Origin: PCC-6802 sp943367755
GTDB lineage: Bacteria; Cyanobacteriota; Cyanobacteriia; Pseudanabaenales; Pseudanabaenaceae
Reading direction: 5' to 3'
Length of the DNA stretch: 64,000 bases
Assembly: GCA_943367755.1 (NCBI GenBank)
Contig: CALRKB020000003.1
Span: 62,001 to 126,000, forward strand
Under the pieces are notes generated by a model. The model searched no databases. It worked only from the letters and a program-made list of their open reading frames with translations, and was not told the origin of the DNA. Within the stretch, counting starts at the first letter, position 1, and the number at the start of each line of letters is the position of its first letter. The translations under genes were made by a program, and so were the position numbers. This document shows positions 18,073 to 26,837 of this stretch, piece after piece.

Positions 18073-18203
18073 GATGCTTTATTTCTCCTAAGTCTTGCAT
18101 CTAACGCATATATACAGCTAGAACCCCACATTTCCAAGTTTATCTTAACCGCAGATAAACTGTTTGGTACACACCCAGCCGCATGTAATCAGACAGATTG
18201 GGG

Positions 18204-18326
18204 TTAACCGCGACGAGTGACCTTGTCCTTTTGACTGATCCAAATTAATGCCGCAGTTGCAGGAATCAAAACAATTGCTGCGCCCCAAACCAGGCTCCAG
18301 ATAAAGTTAGTCAAAGATGCTGTCAT
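18204..18326 (-). CDS. psbX: Photosystem II protein PsbX
   Basis: This 40-residue single-pass membrane protein starts at ATG 18326 and ends at TAA 18204. It begins MTASLTNFIWSLVWGAA, continues IVLIPATAALIWISQKDK and has a short basic end. This is the standard PsbX pattern (SL.NF.WSL..GA.IVLIP......ISQKDK). PsbX is a low-molecular-mass photosystem II subunit near the QB/cytochrome b559 side. Confidence 0.95.
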   Translation of the reverse strand: MTASLTNFIWSLVWGAAIVLIPATAALIWISQKDKVTRRG

Positions 18327-18440
18327 AACAACTAATCCTAAATGATGATGTATATGTGAAATTTCTTGACCGATCTTAACATTTTCGTGATGTTTAGAAC
18401 GCCCTGAAATATCTACTAAATATAGTCACAGTTTAAGAAA

Positions 18441-18914
18441 TTAATGATCGCGATCGCTACCGTCAGTATTTACACGCCGGACAATCCAATAACCAATCGC
18501 CAGACAAAGGACGGCCAGTGCCAAACCTGCAATATCTGCATTTGCGGCTTTGCTGTCAAAAATGATGATCTTACGGGCAACGGCGGTCAAGGAAGTCACA
18601 ATTACCAGTTCTAGCTGGATGACATGCTTGCGCAGGTAGGCTGTGATGTTTTCCAGAATTTCTAGGGCGATCAAGACATTTAAAAATAGACCGAAAAGCG
18701 TAATTAAAGAAGTCGAGAAAAAGCCTGAGGGTTCCCGTAAGAGTTCTTGAACCAGAAATATGCATAGGTCAATCACTGCAACCAGGGTTACCAGCACCAT
18801 GGCGATCGCCAGCACCTTAGAGACAAGATTTTCGATCCGCCCGATAAAAGATAAAAATTTATCGTCTTCTGTTGCAGTTGTAATTTGTCTTGAAAGTTTT
18901 TTTAAGAACCACAT
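18441..18914 (-). CDS. PsiE-like (phosphate-starvation-inducible E family) membrane protein
   Basis: This 157-residue protein has four hydrophobic segments (about 30-55, 70-90, 100-120, 125-145). It contains the PsiE-family pattern LFGLFLNVLIALEILENITAYL...H. The family's role is unknown; the name comes from phosphate-regulated expression in E. coli. Nothing in the upstream sequence shows a Pho box clearly. It stands alone, 115 bp upstream of psbX on the same strand. Confidence 0.75.
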   Translation of the reverse strand: MWFLKKLSRQITTATEDDKFLSFIGRIENLVSKVLAIAMVLVTLVAVIDLCIFLVQELLREPSGFFSTSLITLFGLFLNVLIALEILENITAYLRKHVIQLELVIVTSLTAVARKIIIFDSKAANADIAGLALAVLCLAIGYWIVRRVNTDGSDRDH

Positions 18915-18938
18915 ATTACGGTTTACATATCAGCACGG

Positions 18939-18969
18939 ACAGGGCAGACACATAGGTATGGCTGCCTGT
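18939..18969. repeat. Hairpin repeat on the distal side of the cmp operon
   Basis: The segment contains acagggcagacacatagg (18939-18956) and an imperfect complementary arm (ctgcctgt). The exact reverse complement of this 18-mer lies at 24721-24738 on the other side of cmpABCD. It lies about 70 bp downstream of the cmpD stop, so it may act as a terminator. Confidence 0.6.
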
Positions 18970-19038
18970 AAAGTCCAAAGTAATCCGTATACAAGTGAAA
19001 ATGGCGATTTTGATGAGGTAGATACGGACTGGGCATAA

Positions 19039-19899
19039 TTAACTTTTTTCGTCCTCGTCGTGGGCAAACCGATTATAGAGGAAGTCTAAAGCATAGTTGC
19101 GCAGTTCGTAGTATTGCGGATCTTCCATAATTTGGGCGCGATCGCGGGGACGGGCAAAGGGGATTTGCATAATTTCGCCAATATTTGCCGCAGGGCCATT
19201 GGACATCATCACCAGGCGATCGGCAAGGAATAGCGCTTCATCAATATCGTGGGTGATCATCAGCACCGTACAACGATTTTCACTCCAGATATTCAGCAAC
19301 TCTTCTTGCAGTTCTTCTTTTGTGATCGCATCTAGAGCGCCAAATGGTTCATCGAGAATCAGCACTTCAGGTCGAATGCATAAAGCCCGCGCGATCGAAA
19401 CCCGTTGTTTCATCCCACCAGAAATTTGGGGTGGTTTTTTGTCAGCCGCTTCCGAAAGCCCCACCATTGCCAGGTGGTGCCTCACGATATCTATTTTCTC
19501 TGGATTGGGCTTGGTGGGGAACACCTCATCAACCGCCAGGTAAACGTTCTCATATACTGTCAGCCAGGGCAAGAGCGCATAGTTTTGGAATACCACCATG
19601 CGATCGGGACCTGGTTGGGTGATGCGCTTACCATGCAGCCGCACTTCACCATCTGTTGGTTTAGCAAAGCCTGAAACCATATTTAGGAGTGTAGATTTAC
19701 CGCAACCAGAGTGTCCGATGACACAGATAAACTCTCCTTCCGCAACAGTTAGGTTAACTCCTTCTAGCACCACATAGGAGCCTGTGGGTGTCGGGTAAAC
19801 CTTGGAAACATTCTCAATCGACAAAAAAGCTTCATGATGAGAAATATCGCGAGCAGATTGCTGGGTTCGATCGGTGAAAGCAAGAGTGGGATTAGACAT
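19039..19899 (-). CDS. cmpD: Bicarbonate ABC transporter ATPase CmpD
   Basis: This 286-residue ABC ATPase has Walker A GHSGCGKST (about 62-70), the Q-loop segment VVFQNYALLPWLTVYENV, signature ISGGMKQR, Walker B VLILDEPFGALD and the switch His in TITHD-type MITHD. It pairs with the ATPase half of CmpC to power bicarbonate uptake through CmpB. It is the last gene of the operon, separated from cmpC by about 200 bp holding two palindromic repeats. By sequence alone it could be NrtD. The CmpA type and the CmpR neighbour decide for Cmp. Confidence 0.9.
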   Translation of the reverse strand: MSNPTLAFTDRTQQSARDISHHEAFLSIENVSKVYPTPTGSYVVLEGVNLTVAEGEFICVIGHSGCGKSTLLNMVSGFAKPTDGEVRLHGKRITQPGPDRMVVFQNYALLPWLTVYENVYLAVDEVFPTKPNPEKIDIVRHHLAMVGLSEAADKKPPQISGGMKQRVSIARALCIRPEVLILDEPFGALDAITKEELQEELLNIWSENRCTVLMITHDIDEALFLADRLVMMSNGPAANIGEIMQIPFARPRDRAQIMEDPQYYELRNYALDFLYNRFAHDEDEKS

Positions 19900-19934
19900 T
19901 TTTCAAAGTTTAAATTTGTGGATTTTAAGATTTG

Positions 19935-20001
19935 GTAGGGGCGGGTTTTGTTGTCAAATTTTGCAATTCCAGCCAAGGTTATCGGCTAAAACCGCCCTTA
20001 C
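19935..20001. repeat. GTAGGGGCGGG-type palindromic repeat, copy 1
   Basis: A unit of 67 bp starts gtaggggcgggtttt and ends with its near complement aaaaccgcccttac. It is repeated almost exactly 90 bp further on (copy 2). It resembles dispersed cyanobacterial intergenic palindromes (MITE-like). It lies between cmpC and cmpD. Confidence 0.85.
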
Positions 20002-20024
20002 AAAAGTAGTATGTTTTGAGATTT

Positions 20025-20092
20025 GACAGGGGCGGGTTTTGTTGTCAAATTTTGCAATTCCAGCCAAAGTTATTGGCCAAACCCGTCCTTAC
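20025..20092. repeat. GTAGGGGCGGG-type palindromic repeat, copy 2
   Basis: This is the second, directly oriented copy of the element at 19935-20001. The central 40 bp or so are identical apart from single changes, and the terminal arms (aggggcgggtttt / aaacccgtcctt) are slightly diverged. It ends eight bases before the cmpC stop codon. Confidence 0.85.
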
Positions 20093-20100
20093 CCAAAGAG

Positions 20101-22104
20101 CTATGCGATCGCAAGAGAACGAGAATCCATGATAATTTCTGCCATGGTGAAATCTCGCTTGATCTCCAGATTATTGAGATAGGCGATCGGATCGTCAGCA
20201 TTGAAAGGGATACCATCAAATAGCTGAATCGGTCCTTTACTATAGGAAATTTCCGATAATCCCAATTCTCTAGCCGCAGTACTGAATGTACCGACACGAC
20301 AGACTTTCTCGATCACTTCTACCCAGTTTCTTGGGAATGGCGTATCGCCCCACCGTGCCATTTGGGTCATATGCCAAAGTAGCTCGGTACGACTGGGGCG
20401 ATTCACACCCGCACCATAAAAGAGATGGTGAGCGTACTCGCGCATGGGGTGATCCAGGCTGCAGGCGGAACTATTGGGGTCGCCAAGATAGATATAGTTA
20501 ATGTTCGTACTGACATATTCGCGTTGCGATAAAATCTGACGGATTTCTGGTTCGTTGTTGACATCAGCACAATACATGCACGCTTCCAATAGCGCTTTCA
20601 CCAGAGCTATATGAGTGTTTGGATAGGCATTTGCCCAATCCTCTCTTACTCCCAAGACTTTACCAGGATGTCCCTGCCAAATTTCCAGGTCGGTAGCAAC
20701 CGTAAAACCTACTCCTTCGACAGCGGCGCGCAGATTCCAAGGCTCACCCACACAGAATCCATCAATCGTACCTGCTTTTAAGTCCACTACCATCTGGGCA
20801 GGAGGAATTAGCTTGAGATTAACATCGCGATCGGGATCGATGCCACCTGCGGCTAACCAGTAACGCAACAGTAGATTATGCATGGAAGAAGGATGGACGA
20901 CACCCATGCGATGTTGTTGTTCGGGCGAGCTGCGTAGCATTTGCTTGAAATCTGACAAGGTGTAGATACCTTGGTCATAGAACCGCTTGCAAAGCGTAAT
21001 GGCATTGCCATTACGGGTCATATTTAAGGCACTGACCACAGGTACGCTACGATTATCATTGCCTCCCAAAGTTAGCCATAGAGGTAATCCTGATGGCATT
21101 TGGGCCGCATCTAAGTAACCTCCACTGATGCCATCAACAATGCCGCGCCAACTGGTTTCTCGCACCAGGGTCACTTCATCTAATCCATGTTTGGCGAATA
21201 AACCTTTTTCTTTGGCAACAGCGAGGGGAGCACAAGCCGTAAGGGGGACAAAGCCAATATCTAAATTAACTTTTTCCAATCCGTGGCGGGGTACAACCGC
21301 TACCTTTTTAGCTCTAAGCTTCTTGATGCGTTTCTGTTGGTTGAGAAAGTAAATAATTTCCGATCGCAGACTGTAGTAGCTGGGATGGTTTACCACTTCC
21401 ATGCGCTTGCGGGGACGAGGAATATCGACATCTAAAATTTGGCCGATCTTGGAACCAGGGCCGTTGGTGAGCATTACGATTCTGTCTGACAACAGAACGG
21501 CTTCATCGACGTCGTGAGTCACCATTACAGCAGTGGCATGAGTTTCATCGCAGATCTGCATAAGCTTCTCTTGCAAATTACCTCTCGTCAACGCATCTAA
21601 CGCTCCAAATGGCTCATCAAGTAATAATAACTTTGGACGTACTGCCAGAGCGCGGGCGATCGCTACCCGTTGCTTCATCCCACCCGATAGCTGGCTGGGC
21701 GGTTTATCCACGGCATGGGCAAGACCGACCATCTCGATGTTGTGCTGAATAATCTCATTGCGTTCTGATTTCGAGAGATTGGGCATGACCTCATCTACAG
21801 CCAGAGCGATATTTTCTCGCACGGTCAACCAGGGCAATAGAGAATAATTTTGGAAGACCACCATCTTATCTGGGCCTGGTTTTCTAATAATTTGATCCTC
21901 TAGGGATACCTGGCCTTCCGTAGGCAAATCCAGTCCTGCAATCATATTTAGCAGTGTTGATTTGCCGCAGCCAGAGTGACCAATTAAGGAAATAAATTCT
22001 CCTTTCTTAATTTGCAGGTCAATACCTGTTAGTGCAATATATTCGTCGCCACCAGCTAATGGAAAAACCTTATCAATGCGATCGACAGCTACATAAATGC
22101 TCAT
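20101..22104 (-). CDS. cmpC: Bicarbonate ABC transporter CmpC (ATPase fused to substrate-binding-like domain)
   Basis: The protein has 667 residues. The first 255 or so are an ABC ATPase: Walker A GHSGCGKST, signature LSGGMKQR, Walker B LLLLDEPFGALD. After a linker, residues about 285-660 form a CmpA/NrtA-like binding domain (IGFVPLTACAPLAVAKEKGLFAKHGL ... DGFCVGEPWN). This two-domain layout is diagnostic of CmpC/NrtC. In the known systems the C-terminal domain senses substrate and regulates transport. It sits between cmpB (137 bp upstream) and cmpD. Confidence 0.92.
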   Translation of the reverse strand: MSIYVAVDRIDKVFPLAGGDEYIALTGIDLQIKKGEFISLIGHSGCGKSTLLNMIAGLDLPTEGQVSLEDQIIRKPGPDKMVVFQNYSLLPWLTVRENIALAVDEVMPNLSKSERNEIIQHNIEMVGLAHAVDKPPSQLSGGMKQRVAIARALAVRPKLLLLDEPFGALDALTRGNLQEKLMQICDETHATAVMVTHDVDEAVLLSDRIVMLTNGPGSKIGQILDVDIPRPRKRMEVVNHPSYYSLRSEIIYFLNQQKRIKKLRAKKVAVVPRHGLEKVNLDIGFVPLTACAPLAVAKEKGLFAKHGLDEVTLVRETSWRGIVDGISGGYLDAAQMPSGLPLWLTLGGNDNRSVPVVSALNMTRNGNAITLCKRFYDQGIYTLSDFKQMLRSSPEQQHRMGVVHPSSMHNLLLRYWLAAGGIDPDRDVNLKLIPPAQMVVDLKAGTIDGFCVGEPWNLRAAVEGVGFTVATDLEIWQGHPGKVLGVREDWANAYPNTHIALVKALLEACMYCADVNNEPEIRQILSQREYVSTNINYIYLGDPNSSACSLDHPMREYAHHLFYGAGVNRPSRTELLWHMTQMARWGDTPFPRNWVEVIEKVCRVGTFSTAARELGLSEISYSKGPIQLFDGIPFNADDPIAYLNNLEIKRDFTMAEIIMDSRSLAIA

Positions 22105-22172
22105 TTATACTTCTTCCTCTTCTTCATTTATCGGTTGTCAGCAGTTAAAAATTTCCAGTGAATATAATCTCT

Positions 22173-22239
22173 GTAGGGGGCAGGTTTGGCCCAAAATTAA
22201 TCGTTTTCCGCATGGATAAATTACAAAACCTGCCCCTAC
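22173..22239. repeat. GTAGGGGC-type palindromic repeat between cmpB and cmpC
   Basis: The element starts gtagggggcaggttt and ends aaacctgcccctac, with a 40-bp centre unlike the cmpC-cmpD copies. It shares the same terminal arms and size class (67 bp). It nearly fills the cmpB-cmpC gap and overlaps the last codons of cmpB only at its edge. Confidence 0.75.
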
Positions 22240-22241
22240 CA

Positions 22242-23084
22242 CTATCTCTGCTCTTCAGGAAGGATGCGGTTCTGCAACCACGCCATGAACTTATCGAGCA
22301 ACAAGCCCACAGCACCGATGTATACAAGTGCAATGATCACTTCTCCCACGTTGCCATTGGTGTAAGCATTCCAGATGAAGAAGCCGATACCCACGATCCC
22401 CGACATGATGATTTCTGCTGCGATAATTGCCAACCAGGCCAAACCGATGGAGATGCGGAGGCCAGTGAAGATATATGGAAGAGCCGATGGGATGAGAATC
22501 TTGAAGAAGTATTTTTTGGGAGATATCTGTAAAACCCGCGCTACGTTGCGATAATCTTGAGGGATTTGCTGGACTCCTACAGCGGTGTTAATTAGAATCG
22601 GCCAGACAGCGGTAATGAAAATTACGAATAGTGCAGCAGGTTCATTTTGTTGTAGTGCGGCGAGGGCGATCGGTACCCATGCTAGGGGCGGTACAGTTCG
22701 CAGAAATTGAAATAACGGATCGAGTGCTTTACCAATTAGGGGGTTGGTACCAACCAGAATTCCCGTACCAATTCCCACAACTGCGGCAATGCAATAGCCC
22801 GCAGCTACCCGTTGAAAGCTCGCAAAAGTCTGCCAGAACAAACCTTTATTTAATCCCCCAAAATCAAAGAAAGGATATAAAAGATAGGCACGAGTTTTGG
22901 GGTTCATTACAATATCAGTTGGTGATGGCAACTTCAATAAACCCAAACCGGACAGTACTTGCCATATAAGGAGGAAACCTAATATTCCCATAATTGGTGG
23001 CCAAATGTTTTGCCATTGCTTGTCCCAGAAAGACTGCACTGGTAGTTTGGCACTTTTCTTATTGTTTGCTGTGGCTATCGTCAT
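22242..23084 (-). CDS. cmpB: Bicarbonate ABC transporter permease CmpB
   Basis: This 280-residue inner-membrane permease of the nitrate/sulfonate/bicarbonate class has about six hydrophobic segments, starting with the one at residues 30-50. A cytoplasmic coupling loop lies near AAEIIMSGIVGIGFFIWNAY. It forms the channel for CmpC/CmpD. It lies 141 bp downstream of cmpA. Confidence 0.92.
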   Translation of the reverse strand: MTIATANNKKSAKLPVQSFWDKQWQNIWPPIMGILGFLLIWQVLSGLGLLKLPSPTDIVMNPKTRAYLLYPFFDFGGLNKGLFWQTFASFQRVAAGYCIAAVVGIGTGILVGTNPLIGKALDPLFQFLRTVPPLAWVPIALAALQQNEPAALFVIFITAVWPILINTAVGVQQIPQDYRNVARVLQISPKKYFFKILIPSALPYIFTGLRISIGLAWLAIIAAEIIMSGIVGIGFFIWNAYTNGNVGEVIIALVYIGAVGLLLDKFMAWLQNRILPEEQR

Positions 23085-23225
23085 TCTCTAAATCTCCTCT
23101 CAAATAATGTGGGTGTTCTTTGCAAACATTCCTAAAATCTCTTAGTCTCTAGCGATCGCTTACTCTTAGGGAATATTACTGGCCGATTTGACAATCGATT
23201 TGATCATCGATCGCATCATTCTAAC

Positions 23226-24602
23226 CTATGACTTCTTAAACTTGAGGCTGTCAAGGTATGCTTGCGGTTTTTCGGGATCGAACTTGATACCATCGAAAAA
23301 TTCTTCAATGCCACGCGATGTGCTGGTAGGGATATCAGCGGATGAGATTCCTACTTCCTTTGCCGCTTCTCGCCATAAATCCTCGCGATTCACCTTATCG
23401 ATCAGCGTCTTGGCATTCGCTAGCGTATCTTTGGGTAAGAAACCCCAGCGCACGCTCTCAGTCAAGAACCAGAGATCGTGACTCTTGTAAGGATAGGAGA
23501 CACTACCTTTGCTATCTTTCCAGTACAGGGTTGCCATAGATTTGTCGTCAATGGTGCGACCATCACCCATGTCATACTTGCCGAGGAGCGGATCTAACAG
23601 CACATTTTCTGGAACGTTGAAATAATTCGCGCTGGAGAGAATTTGGGCGAGTTCCTTGCGATTGTCAAAGTTATCGCACCACTGCTGGGCTTCCATAACG
23701 GCTTTTAAGATCGCCTTAGTTGCTTTGGGATTTTTATCGACCCAATCAGATCTCATCGCCAGATATTCCTCAGGATGGCCTTTCCACATCTCAGCGGTTA
23801 GGGCTGACACAAAACCAATCTTGTCAGAAATAATGCGGTTGGGCCAGGGGTCACCAGTACTGAAAGCATCCATTGTGCCCGTTTTCATATTGGCAACTGT
23901 TTGGGCTGCGGGTACGGTAATTAGCTCCACATCGGTGTCGGGATTAATACCATTCGCAGCTAGCCAGTAACGAATCCAAAATTCCTGATTTGCCTGAGGA
24001 AATGTATACGCAACTTTAAACTTAGTGCCACTAGATTTTAAATCGTCAAACAACGCCTTAGTTTTGTTGTCAATCTTGAGTGCAAGACCTTTACCTTTGT
24101 GCTTGTTCGCGATCGCAATGCCATTACCCTGCGTATTCAACTGGAGCAGAACATACATAGGTATCTTCTGATTATTGGTAGTAATCGTTCCTGCCGTAAT
24201 CTGATAAGGCATCGGCATCTGCCACTGTCCGCCATCGATACCACCTGCCGCCGAACCGATGACGACGTTATCCCGCGCTGCTCCCCAGTTGGCTTGCTTC
24301 GAGACTGCTACTTCTGTCATGCCGTACTTTTTGAAAAAGCCTTTCTCAAAAGCAACAATCAAGGGAGCTGCTTCAACAATGGGAAGATAGCCGAGCTTGG
24401 CTTTAGTAGTTTCTGGTTCCTGTCCCGATTGCACGCCAGAATTAGCAGCAGGCTGGGAAGCAGTATTTGCGACACTACCCAAACCAGCTTCGGGTGGTGG
24501 ATTACCTAAGCATCCTTTGAGCAGAATAGAACTTGCCGCTGTGGCTCCAGCCGTGAGCAAGAACTTACGTCTAGAATAGTTAGAGGGAAACTGTTTTGTC
24601 AT
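23226..24602 (-). CDS. cmpA: Bicarbonate-binding lipoprotein CmpA
   Basis: The ATG at 24602 gives about 458 residues. A TTG start at 24659 adds 19 residues ahead of the export signal and was rejected. The N-terminus has a twin-arginine motif (SRRKF) and lipobox LLKGC with the lipid Cys near residue 31. The mature protein binds substrate at the outer face of the membrane. Residues that separate CmpA from the nitrate protein NrtA follow the Cmp pattern as I recall it: GGQWQMPMP rather than GAHILTPMP, a Gln where NrtA has a ligand His (TFPQANQEFW), and HPEEY rather than HPEKA. This identifies a bicarbonate rather than a nitrate transporter. CmpR-type boxes and cmpR lie upstream. Confidence 0.93.
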   Translation of the reverse strand: MTKQFPSNYSRRKFLLTAGATAASSILLKGCLGNPPPEAGLGSVANTASQPAANSGVQSGQEPETTKAKLGYLPIVEAAPLIVAFEKGFFKKYGMTEVAVSKQANWGAARDNVVIGSAAGGIDGGQWQMPMPYQITAGTITTNNQKIPMYVLLQLNTQGNGIAIANKHKGKGLALKIDNKTKALFDDLKSSGTKFKVAYTFPQANQEFWIRYWLAANGINPDTDVELITVPAAQTVANMKTGTMDAFSTGDPWPNRIISDKIGFVSALTAEMWKGHPEEYLAMRSDWVDKNPKATKAILKAVMEAQQWCDNFDNRKELAQILSSANYFNVPENVLLDPLLGKYDMGDGRTIDDKSMATLYWKDSKGSVSYPYKSHDLWFLTESVRWGFLPKDTLANAKTLIDKVNREDLWREAAKEVGISSADIPTSTSRGIEEFFDGIKFDPEKPQAYLDSLKFKKS

Positions 24603-24711
24603 AGAAGTTTTGTTAAATGTGCGCAGTAAAACTCGGAAAGACTCCCAAAAAGCTTTCAATCAAAGTTTACAATTGTTAATTACATCGATCGCGTGGCTCA
24701 CTTTTAGCTGT

Positions 24712-24738
24712 ACGGGCAGACCTATGTGTCTGCCCTGT
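24712..24738. repeat. Perfect-stem hairpin repeat upstream of cmpA
   Basis: An 8-bp perfect stem (gggcagac ... gtctgccc) with a 6-base loop. Bases 24721-24738 are the exact reverse complement of 18939-18956 beyond cmpD, so this sequence brackets the cmp operon in inverted orientation. A related hairpin is at 28679-28700. Confidence 0.7.
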
Positions 24739-24987
24739 GCAGACTGAGATGGAAACCGCGATGGGTGCTAGTAACCTTGCCACCAGACAAGACAGACCAG
24801 GTTATCTACTAGCACTTGCTTAACCCCCTCAATCAATCGCATACATTGCAGGCATGGTTTGGCAATATGGGGTATTAAGCAAACTGTATTGAGCATATGT
24901 AACTTTCAACTTGAAACTTCTAGAGAGAAGCTCAGACCTGACTAGATCTGAGCTCTGTTTGCTTGTTCCTTGTGTTAGCTAATATGC

Positions 24988-25026
24988 TTAAGACAATATA
25001 AAGATAGTATGCTTAAACTTGCATAA
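24988..25026. promoter_or_regulatory. Two tandem CmpR-type boxes (TTA-N8-TAA)
   Basis: TTA-N8-TAA occurs at 24988-25001 and again at 25013-25026, 25 bp apart, within a longer direct repeat (TATGCTTAA...ATAAAGA). This matches the published CmpR consensus TTA-N7/8-TAA. The position between the divergent cmpA and cmpR genes fits control of both by low inorganic carbon. No promoter elements were assigned with confidence. The rest of 24603-25099 holds the 24712 hairpin and another 8-bp stem at 24929-24954. Confidence 0.65.
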
Positions 25027-25099
25027 AGAAAAGTCAATATTATGTATAATCTTCATAGATTTTAGTCTATACTGTGATCGCCCTAAAAAATAAACCAGA

Positions 25100-26017
25100 T
25101 TGAAGAACGCAACACTTCACCAACTCAAGGTATTTGAAGTAGCAGCCAGGCTCGGTAGCTTTACACGTGCTGCCGAGGAGCTATTTTTAACCCAGCCAAC
25201 TGTTTCTATGCAGATTAAGCAGTTGACTAAAATCGTGGGCTTACCACTATTTGAGCAAGTTGGCAAAAAACTCTACTTGACCAATGCCGGAAAGTCACTT
25301 TTTACCACTTGCCAGGAGATATTTGCCAGACTCTCTCAGTTTGAGATGACCATAGCAGATATGAAGGGACTAAAACAGGGGAGCCTTTCTCTTGCTGTGG
25401 TCACAACTGCCAAATATGTAGTGCCAAGACTATTAGGGCCATTTTGTCAGAATTATCCTGGCATTGATGTTGCTTTAAAAGTTGCAAACCACGATCGCCT
25501 GCTCGAGCGGCTCAGCGATAACAATGACGATCTCTATATTCTTAGCCAACTACCGCAGCATATGGATATCAGCGTTTATCCATTTTTAGAAAATCCCATG
25601 GTAGTTATAGCATCTCGCGACCATCCTTTAGCAAAGGAACGGGATATTCCCTTAGAACGAATAGCTAATGAACCATTCATCATGAGAGAAACTGGATCGG
25701 GTACGCGCCGAGCTGTTTACAGTTTGTTTGATGAGCACAAAATTTCCCTCAAGATCAAACTGGAGCTAGCTAGTAATGAGGCGATTAAGCAGGCAGTTGC
25801 AGGTGGTTTAGGGATATCTGTACTATCGCGGCACACCCTTGCCCTAGAGGGTGCGATGGGAAAACTCACGATCTTAGATGTACAGGAGTTTCCGATTAAA
25901 AGTCATTGGTATGTAATTCACTTAGCTGGAAGACAGTTGTCAGTGGTCGCACGTACCTTTTTGGAATACCTCCAAACCGATGGCAAGGAAATTGCGAATA
26001 AGGCAATTGAAAGTTAG
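25100..26017 (+). CDS. cmpR: LysR-family regulator CmpR
   Basis: This 305-residue LysR-type regulator has an N-terminal winged helix-turn-helix (LHQLKVFEVAARLGSFTRAAEELFLTQ..., broken here for brevity, then PTVSMQIKQLTK) and a periplasmic-binding-type effector domain. The N-terminus KNATLHQLKVFE is characteristic of CmpR. The start must be TTG at 25100, because an in-frame stop (25091-25093) lies just upstream and the next Met is inside the HTH. It activates the divergent cmpABCD operon under low inorganic carbon. In other cyanobacteria the signals are photorespiratory metabolites. RbcR is the closest alternative; the position favours CmpR. Confidence 0.9.
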   Translation: MKNATLHQLKVFEVAARLGSFTRAAEELFLTQPTVSMQIKQLTKIVGLPLFEQVGKKLYLTNAGKSLFTTCQEIFARLSQFEMTIADMKGLKQGSLSLAVVTTAKYVVPRLLGPFCQNYPGIDVALKVANHDRLLERLSDNNDDLYILSQLPQHMDISVYPFLENPMVVIASRDHPLAKERDIPLERIANEPFIMRETGSGTRRAVYSLFDEHKISLKIKLELASNEAIKQAVAGGLGISVLSRHTLALEGAMGKLTILDVQEFPIKSHWYVIHLAGRQLSVVARTFLEYLQTDGKEIANKAIES

Positions 26018-26024
26018 CAGCAAG

Positions 26025-26786
26025 TCACGATTCATCTTCGGCGGTGAAGTCAACAAAGCTCTCGATCGCATCGATCAGCTTAAATTTCTTATTGCCATCC
26101 CAATGTTCCTTTGCAACGCGACATCTGAATGCTAGAGTCATCGCTAGTTGCAAAAATCCTTCCTGCTCATCATCATAGTGAACGGGTAGCTCTTCGATCT
26201 CCGGTAATTCCTCATGTGCAACCTTCTCCAGATACTCATTTAAGACGGACATTTTTGTCTCTTCATCTTCTACGTTAGCTAACTTAGCTTGAATCTTTTG
26301 GAGCTCTTCTGCCTCTTGCTGGGCGCGAAGTTTGACCTCTTCACGCTCAAATAAGATGTCGTGATCGGAGTATAATTCTCGATTTGGCAGCTCTTCAAGC
26401 GCAAATAGTTTATTGACAATAGCAATATGGGTAGCGATCGCTGCCCGTCGATTGATGCGCTTATCAAAAAACTCTAGCGCTTTGGTAATGCGATCGAGGG
26501 AACGTACATCTAGGACAAGACGATCGTCGCTCTTAAAGTGGAAGCGCCCGATCAAGATGGGTCGTCTTTCTTTAGGGATGTTGTGATACGATTTCTCAAA
26601 CCGCAGCTTTTGCGATTCAAACTCATAACCCCATTCCCAGAGATTGTGTTTGCGATCGTAAGAAATACATCGCAGTTTGTTTAGCGCCCCAATTACAGTT
26701 TTGCGATTGAAGACTTGATAGTAAATTCTGGCAGGTTGATACGGTTCGCCGGTTGATGTGGTGACTAAAGTTTTTTTTGCAAACAT
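26025..26786 (-). CDS. Conserved-looking protein of unknown function
   Basis: This 253-residue soluble protein matches no domain I know. The first half is beta-rich and basic/aromatic (RIYYQVFNRKTVIGALNKLRCISYDRKHNLWEWGYE), with a VLDVRSLDRITKALEFFDKRI block. A charged coiled coil follows at about 145-190 (FEREEVKLRAQQEAEELQKIQAKL), then an acidic C-terminus. Its end is 8 bp from the cmpR stop (convergent). It lies 51 bp downstream of the ABC exporter end region on the same strand order but need not be linked. The codon pattern looks native. Confidence 0.6.
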   Translation of the reverse strand: MFAKKTLVTTSTGEPYQPARIYYQVFNRKTVIGALNKLRCISYDRKHNLWEWGYEFESQKLRFEKSYHNIPKERRPILIGRFHFKSDDRLVLDVRSLDRITKALEFFDKRINRRAAIATHIAIVNKLFALEELPNRELYSDHDILFEREEVKLRAQQEAEELQKIQAKLANVEDEETKMSVLNEYLEKVAHEELPEIEELPVHYDDEQEGFLQLAMTLAFRCRVAKEHWDGNKKFKLIDAIESFVDFTAEDES

Positions 26787-26837
26787 TTCTACTTAATTAA
26801 TTGATAGCGAGAACATTCTGGGTACGGGAAGACTTCC

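Noticed and set aside
19039..24602. NrtABCD nitrate transporter
   Set aside because: The binding protein has the Cmp-type residues (GGQWQMPMP, NQEFW, HPEEY), CmpR with its boxes is divergent, and no nirA or narB is nearby.
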